From Agromyces salentinus (GTDB lineage Bacteria; Actinomycetota; Actinomycetes; Actinomycetales; Microbacteriaceae), in assembly GCF_009749395.1 (NCBI RefSeq), contig NZ_WBIR01000024.1, positions 1-52,342 on the forward strand: 52,342 nucleotides of DNA. Reading direction: 5' to 3'. The notes beneath the pieces are model-generated. The model made no database searches. It saw only the letters and a program-made list of their open reading frames with translations, and was not told where the DNA came from. Both the position numbers and the translations under genes were made by a program. This document shows positions 48,066 through 52,342 of the stretch, one piece after another; within the stretch, counting starts at the first letter, position 1, and each line of letters starts with the position of its first letter.

Positions 48066-49010
48066 ATGCCACGCACGACCTTCGACCTCACCGTTCCCGA
48101 CCTCTCGGGCACCCGCGCCGTCGTCACCGGCGCCAGCGACGGCATGGGCCTCGGCATCGCCGAACGGCTCGCCGCTGCGGGCGCCGAGGTGATCATGCCG
48201 GTGCGCAACCGCGAGAAGGGGGAACGCGCGATCGCGGCCATCCGCCGATCCAACCCCCGAGCGGATGTCGCGCTCCGCGACCTGGATCTCGCCTCGCTGG
48301 CCTCCGTCGCGGCCCTCGGTGCGACCCTGCGGGCGGAGGATCGCCCGATCCACATGCTCATCAACAACGCCGGCGTGATGACGCCGCCAGAGCGGCAGGT
48401 CACCGCCGACGGGTTCGAGCTGCAGTTCGGCTCGAACCACCTCGGGCACTTCGCCCTCGTGTCGCACCTCCTGCCGCTCCTCAAGGCCGGCCGAGCACGC
48501 GTGACCTCGCAGGTCAGCATCGCCGCGAACCAGGGCGCCATCAACTGGGACGACCTGAACTGGGAGCGCTCGTACGACGGCATGAAGGCGTACAGCCAGT
48601 CGAAGATCGCGTTCGGCCTCTTCGGGCTCGAGCTCGATCGGCGCAGCGCGGCCAATGGCTGGGGCATCACGAGCAACCTGTCGCATCCCGGCATCGCCCC
48701 CACGAACCTGCTCGCGGCGCGCCCCGAGCTCGGACGCGGCGAGGAGGTCTCGGGCCGCCGCCTCATCCGGGCGCTCTCGGCGCGCGGCATCCTGCTCGGC
48801 ACGGTGGAGTCCGCGAAGCTGCCGGCCCTCATGGCCGCGACCGACCCCGAAGCGAAGCCCGGCGGGTTCTACGGTCCGCGGGGCCTCGGCCACCTCGGCG
48901 GCGCCCCGGCGGAGCAGAAGCTGTACTCGCGCCTGCGCAGCGCCGACGAGGCCCGCCGCATCTGGGAGGTCTCGGAACGCCTGACCGAGGTCGCGATCCC
49001 CGCCGTCTAG
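48066..49010 (+). CDS. SDR-family oxidoreductase
   Basis: 314 residues. Cofactor loop [10 protein letters not shown] near residue 22, [10 protein letters not shown], catalytic Ser in QVSIA, Tyr/Lys pair YSQSK, and a long C-terminal part ([15 protein letters not shown]) seen in the retinol-dehydrogenase/protochlorophyllide-type SDRs. AGGAG 8 nt before ATG 48066. It is divergent from the MmyB-like regulator, which probably controls it. The substrate is unknown. Confidence 0.88.
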   Translation: MPRTTFDLTVPDLSGTRAVVTGASDGMGLGIAERLAAAGAEVIMPVRNREKGERAIAAIRRSNPRADVALRDLDLASLASVAALGATLRAEDRPIHMLINNAGVMTPPERQVTADGFELQFGSNHLGHFALVSHLLPLLKAGRARVTSQVSIAANQGAINWDDLNWERSYDGMKAYSQSKIAFGLFGLELDRRSAANGWGITSNLSHPGIAPTNLLAARPELGRGEEVSGRRLIRALSARGILLGTVESAKLPALMAATDPEAKPGGFYGPRGLGHLGGAPAEQKLYSRLRSADEARRIWEVSERLTEVAIPAV

Positions 49011-49095
49011 TGCGGGCGCGGCCGCACCCGTCGGCGCGCGCCGGGGTCCGCCGCGCCCGGACGGCCGCACCCCGGATGCCGCCGCGCCCCGGGCG

Positions 49096-49101
49096 TAGGC
49101 T
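49096..49101 (+). promoter_or_regulatory. -10 box of the glutaminase gene, probably leaderless
   Basis: TAGGCT, then GTGCCGC (7 nt) and ATG 49109. No Shine-Dalgarno is present. Confidence 0.65.
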
Positions 49102-49108
49102 GTGCCGC

Positions 49109-50332
49109 ATGACCGCCACCGAGGTTCGCGATCCGGTCCGTTCCGCCCTCGAATCCGTGCTCGACGAGGTGCGCTCGAAGACGTCCGGGGAGGTGGCGTC
49201 GTACATCCCCGAGTTGGCTCGGGTCGATCCCGACCCGCTCGGGGTCGCCCTCGTGAGCGTGCACGGCGTCGTGCACGAGGCCGGTGACACCGACACGCAC
49301 TTCACGATCCAGTCGGTGTCCAAGCCGTTCGTCTTCGCGCTCGCGGTCGACGCGCTCGGCCTCGAGCAAGTGCTGACGCACGTCGGCATCGAGCCGAGCG
49401 GCGAGCCGTTCAACGCGATCAGCCTGGAGCCCGCGACCGGGCGCCCGCTGAACCCGATGATCAACGCCGGCGCGATCGTGATGTCCTCGCTCATGGCCGG
49501 CGACACCGCCGACGAGAAGTTCGCTGCCATCCATGCGGGCATCGAGAGGTTCGCCGGGCGCGACCTCGTCGTCGACGAGGCGGTGTTCTCCTCGGAGGCG
49601 CAGACCGGCAACCGCAACCGCGCCCTCGCCTACCTCACGCTCGCGGCCGGCACGCTCGGCTCCCCGGTCGACGTGGCGACCACGGCGTACTTCCGCCAGT
49701 GCTCGATCTCGGTCACCGCGCGCGACCTCGCGACCATGGCCGCGACCCTCGCGACGGGCGGCGTGAACCCGATCACGCGCGAGCGGGTCATCAGCGAGGA
49801 TGCCGCGCGCTGGACCTCCTCGGTCATGACGAGCTGCGGCATGTACGACGAGTCGGGCGACTGGCTCATGCGCGTCGGCCTGCCGGCGAAGAGCGGCGTG
49901 GGCGGCGGCATCGCGGCAGAGCTGCCCGGCCAGTTCGGCATCGGCACCTTCAGCCCCCGTCTCGACGCGAAGGGCAACAGCGTGCGCGGCGTCGCGATGC
50001 TCGAGGCGATGTCGGCCCGCTTCGAGCTGCACCAGATGCAGCACCGCGGCGAGCCGCTCTCCCCCGTCGGCTCGCTCACGCGCAACGGCGCCGAGACCGT
50101 CGCCGCCCTGCGCGGCGAGCTCTTCTTCTCCGGGGCTGAGGAGGTCTTCGCACGCCTCAGCCCGCTCCTCAGCGATGACGGATGCCTCGTGCTCGACTTC
50201 TCGGACGTCACCCGCGTCGGCGACGCGGCCGCCCGCCTGTTCCGCGAGGCACCCGGCGTCGCGGGCCAGCGCACGGACGGCGGCGGCGACAAGGTCGTCG
50301 TGCGCGACCCGGAGGGCGTGCTCGGCCACTGA
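49109..50332 (+). CDS. glsA: Glutaminase A with C-terminal STAS-like domain
   Basis: Hydrolyses glutamine to glutamate and ammonia in the cytoplasm. 407 residues: a glutaminase domain of serine-dependent beta-lactamase fold (residues 10-310) with Ser69-x-x-Lys72 (QSVSKPF), NPMINAGAI, TGNRNRALAYL and the C-terminal KSGVGGGI, followed by about 80 residues resembling a STAS domain (GELFFSGAEEVFARLSP, CLVLDFSDVTRVGDAAARLF). The ordinary enzyme is about 310 residues, so the STAS tail is an extension known in some glutaminases. The upstream open frame shadows the SDR gene. Confidence 0.92.
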   Translation: MTATEVRDPVRSALESVLDEVRSKTSGEVASYIPELARVDPDPLGVALVSVHGVVHEAGDTDTHFTIQSVSKPFVFALAVDALGLEQVLTHVGIEPSGEPFNAISLEPATGRPLNPMINAGAIVMSSLMAGDTADEKFAAIHAGIERFAGRDLVVDEAVFSSEAQTGNRNRALAYLTLAAGTLGSPVDVATTAYFRQCSISVTARDLATMAATLATGGVNPITRERVISEDAARWTSSVMTSCGMYDESGDWLMRVGLPAKSGVGGGIAAELPGQFGIGTFSPRLDAKGNSVRGVAMLEAMSARFELHQMQHRGEPLSPVGSLTRNGAETVAALRGELFFSGAEEVFARLSPLLSDDGCLVLDFSDVTRVGDAAARLFREAPGVAGQRTDGGGDKVVVRDPEGVLGH

Positions 50333-50343
50333 GCGGCCGGCCC

Positions 50344-50391
<48 letters not shown>

Positions 50392-50513
50392 GCTCGACGC
50401 TGAGGCCGCTGATCGGGAGCTGATCGGCAGCGCCCGCGCGCTCGGCGAAAGAGTGGCAGTTGAGCGGCATCGGCCGAGGGTGCTCGGAACCGGGTCTCGC
50501 CCCGGGAAGTCCC

Positions 50514-50707
50514 GCCACTTCGCGACATCGCCACATCGCCTTTTCCCTACTTCCCTACCTCCCTACTTCCCTACTTCGCGACATCGCGACATCGCCACTT
50601 CGCCACTTCGCCACTTCGCCACTTCGCCACTTCGCCACTTCGCCACTTCGCCACTTCGCCACTTCGCCACTTCGCCACTTCGCCACTTCGCCACTTCGCC
50701 ACTTCGC
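50514..50707. repeat. 8-bp-period array, about 24 units of three types
   Basis: A strict 8-bp period from 50514: CGCCACTT, CGCGACAT, CGCCACAT, CGCCTTTT, then four units of CCCTACTT type, two of CGCGACAT, and a homogeneous run of 14 CACTTCGC units in phase (50596-50707). The first units match the array at 42271-42355. The plus strand is pyrimidine-rich in the CCCTACTT part. Confidence 0.95.
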
Positions 50708-50816
50708 CACAGCATTCTCGAAAGAAACCCCCGGTGCCTGTCGATCCGGCCCGAACCTGTTCGACGCATGAGTAGGAGGCGCTCCGAACGGCGCGCAATG
50801 ACGAAAGGTTTCGATC

Positions 50817-51194
50817 ATGACGCAGTACTTCCTCACCGTTCCCCACGACTCCGCCGAGGAGCCGACGATGGCGTCGATGCAGGAATTCGACCCCGCCGAC
50901 CTCGCCGCCGTGATCGCGGCGGTCGACGAGTTCAACACCGCGCTCAAGGATTCGGGCGCGTTCGTGTTCGCCGGCGGCCTGTATCCGCCGTCGACCGCGA
51001 AGACCGTCGACCCGTCGGCGGGCGCGCCCCGAGTGCTCGACGAGCCGTTCGTCGAGGCGTCGCAGTACGTCGGCGGCTTCTGGGTCATCGAGGCCACGGA
51101 CGAAGCCGCGGCCGTCGAATGGGCGACCAAGGCGTCGCTGGCGCTCCAGGGCCGCATCGAGGTTCGCGCGCTGCAGGAGGCCCCCGACGCCTGA
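50817..51194 (+). CDS. YCII-related (DGPF-type) protein
   Basis: 125 residues with the YCII-like alpha-beta fold: MTQYFLTVPHDS, FNTALKDSGAFVFAGGLYPPS (the G.L.P region), VLDEPFVEASQYVGGFWVIEATDEAAAVEWA (the E....GGF.i.....EA..wA hallmark) and a final IEVRAL strand. Proteins of this type are often encoded next to ECF sigma factors; none is near here. Function unknown. GAAAGG precedes ATG 50817. Confidence 0.88.
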   Translation: MTQYFLTVPHDSAEEPTMASMQEFDPADLAAVIAAVDEFNTALKDSGAFVFAGGLYPPSTAKTVDPSAGAPRVLDEPFVEASQYVGGFWVIEATDEAAAVEWATKASLALQGRIEVRALQEAPDA

Positions 51195-51502
51195 TCGCGT
51201 CGGCCGGCGTCCCGGAGCGAGGGCGCGTCGCGACCCCGCGCCGCGTGGCTACACGGCAACACCGCCGCACCGCGTGGCTACACGGCAACCGCCGCACCGC
51301 GTGGCTACACGGCAACCGCCGCACCGCGTGGCTACACGGCAACACCGCCGCACCGCTACGCCGGCGCCGAGCCACGCCGGCACGCCGGCACGGCTACAGG
51401 TTCCCAACCGGACGACCCGCACGCATCCCCGCGGCCACGCCGACGTCTCCGCGGGCGGCGGCGCCCGCATGCCCGGCGACGACCGACGTCGCCCTCGAGC
51501 GC
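51195..51502. other. 308-bp intergenic region between convergent genes
   Basis: Contains the four-unit repeat at 51242-51353. The remaining part (51354-51502) is GC-rich with several CCGGCA/GCCGGC pairs but no ORF, terminator or promoter I can support. Confidence 0.5.
51242..51353. repeat. Four-unit 27/29-bp tandem repeat
   Basis: Units at 51242-51270 (29 bp), 51271-51297 (27 bp), 51298-51324 (27 bp) and 51325-51353 (29 bp). All begin CGCGTGGCTACACGGCAAC; the two outer units carry an extra AC before CGCCGCAC. Confidence 0.95.
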
Positions 51503-52342
51503 TCAGCGCCCGAGCCAGCCCCCGTCGACCGGCAGCACGACGCCGTGCACGTAGACGGCATCGGGCGAGGCGAGGAACGCCACCGCGCCCGCGATGTCGT
51601 CGGGGGTCGCCCAGCGGCCCGCCGGAATCCGCTCGGAGATCTGCCGGAAGCGCACCGGGTCGGCCTGCAGCGCCTCGTTCATGTCGGTGGCAACGTAGCC
51701 GGGCGCGACGGCGTTGACGTTCACGCCCCGCGCGGCCCACTCATTGGCGAGCGCCTTCGTGAGCTGGGCGATGCCACCCTTGCTCGCGGCGTAGCCCGGC
51801 ACGGTCAACCCGCCCTGGAAGCTCAGCAGCGACGCGACGAACACGACCTTGCCGCTGCCGCGCGCGAGCATGCCACGGCCGAGCTCGCGGGCGAGGATGA
51901 ACGGCGAGCGCAGGTTCACGCCGAGCACGTCGTCCCAGTCGGCGGTCGGATGCTCCGCGGCGGGCGCGCGCCGATTGATTCCGGCGGCCTGCACGAGGAC
52001 GTCGGGCGTGCCGAACGCCGCGGTGATGCGCGATGCGAGGTCGAGCGCAGCATCCGGGTCGGCGAGGTCGGCGGCGAGCGGCTCGAAGCGGCGGCCGAGC
52101 GCCTCGACCTCGGCGGCGGCATCCGCAAGTCCGTCGATCGAGGAGCCGACGCCCACGATGTCGGCACCGCCGCGTGCCAGCCGTGACGCGATCGCGCGGC
52201 CGATGCCGCGGCTCGCGCCCGTGACGACCGCGAGCCGCACCGGCTCGACCGCCCGTTCGGCATCGCCGTCCCGGAGCGCGGCAGCCGCGTGCGCGGCCGG
52301 CTCGCCCGGCGCGGTCGGCTCGCCCGGCGCCGCCAACCAGGC
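51503..52342 (-). CDS. SDR-family oxidoreductase, KduD-like (5' end uncertain or cut by window)
   Basis: Up to 279 visible codons; the frame stays open to the right edge. The SDR core: VVTGASRGIG, QAAGIN (in place of NNAG), VFVASLLSFQGG with the catalytic Ser, YAASK, and VNAVAPGYVATDMNEAL with ERIPAGRWATPDDIAG, a pattern typical of 2-deoxy-D-gluconate 3-dehydrogenase (KduD)-type enzymes. The N-terminal 30 residues are Ala/Pro/Gly-rich. A TTG at 52336 and a GTG just before the core are possible starts, but the true one may lie outside. Substrate by similarity only. Confidence 0.8.
   Translation of the reverse strand, partial: AWLAAPGEPTAPGEPAAHAAAALRDGDAERAVEPVRLAVVTGASRGIGRAIASRLARGGADIVGVGSSIDGLADAAAEVEALGRRFEPLAADLADPDAALDLASRITAAFGTPDVLVQAAGINRRAPAAEHPTADWDDVLGVNLRSPFILARELGRGMLARGSGKVVFVASLLSFQGGLTVPGYAASKGGIAQLTKALANEWAARGVNVNAVAPGYVATDMNEALQADPVRFRQISERIPAGRWATPDDIAGAVAFLASPDAVYVHGVVLPVDGGWLGR

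Noticed and set aside
50460..51262. Repetitive open frames with HFATSPLR or EVAKWRSG over the octamer array
   Set aside because: Products of the 8-bp-period array; the same peptide period appears in several frames, which is expected for a non-triplet repeat.
50514..51353. Possible CRISPR array
   Set aside because: The units are contiguous with no spacers and no cas genes are near.

Overview
The window is a GC-rich (about 70-73%), gene-dense actinobacterial chromosome segment. It most resembles Microbacteriaceae (Agromyces/Microbacterium type). The reasons are the GC content and strong GC3 bias, many genes joined by ATGA/GTGA overlaps, the very frequent word GGATGCCGC/GCGGCATCC, and short interspersed repeats with GGTCTCGAT...GACC.CCGG ends. 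I see no rRNA, tRNA, CRISPR array, transposase or phage genes.

Layout. (1) 1-7318, leftward: a Liv-type ABC transporter (G, F, H, M; M runs off the left edge), an SDR, a quinone-oxidoreductase-like MDR enzyme, a TetR regulator and a second SDR, with a divergent MFS transporter at 7470-8864. Two near-identical 18-bp dyads, upstream of livG and of the second SDR, suggest one TetR regulon. (2) 9095-10500: a MarR regulator coupled to a 3-hydroxyacyl-CoA dehydrogenase. (3) 10709-20316: a P-type ATPase, an SNF2 helicase carrying an in-frame interspersed repeat, a DeoR regulator divergent from a DUF4406 protein, an AsnB-family amidotransferase and a DUF4383 membrane protein. (4) 20565-26898: an M20 peptidase, an SDR, an NTF2-like protein, a DoxX-like protein, a large zinc-ribbon/Ig-like/membrane protein and a CBS-domain protein.

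(5) 26958-36470 is a galactan/galacto-oligosaccharide locus: LacI regulator, two sugar permeases, lipoprotein binding protein, then divergently a GH35 beta-galactosidase and a secreted GH53 endo-galactanase. The plausible flow is secreted GH53 cutting galactan, ABC import of the oligosaccharides, then cytoplasmic GH35 hydrolysis. The divergent promoter region carries a consensus sigma-70 promoter and two LacI-type operators, and repeat elements lie between the binding-protein and permease genes. (6) 36556-41576: a PPOX-class flavin protein, an epoxide hydrolase, an F420/NADP-type reductase, an Hsp20 whose promoter carries both a CIRCE and a HAIR-like element and which lies between two small acidic proteins, an NTF2-like protein and Ogt. 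(7) 41727-52342: a hypothetical protein, a MarR regulator with a divergent MDR oxidoreductase, a NarL-type two-component pair, a small-multidrug-export protein, a regulator/SDR divergent pair, glutaminase with a STAS tail, a YCII protein and an SDR cut by the right edge. Intergenic regions here hold four tandem-repeat arrays, two of them built on related 8-bp units.

Several genes lack a Shine-Dalgarno sequence but have a TANNNT hexamer exactly 7 nt before the ATG, which suggests leaderless transcripts. All functions are assigned from motifs read by eye; no searches were run.
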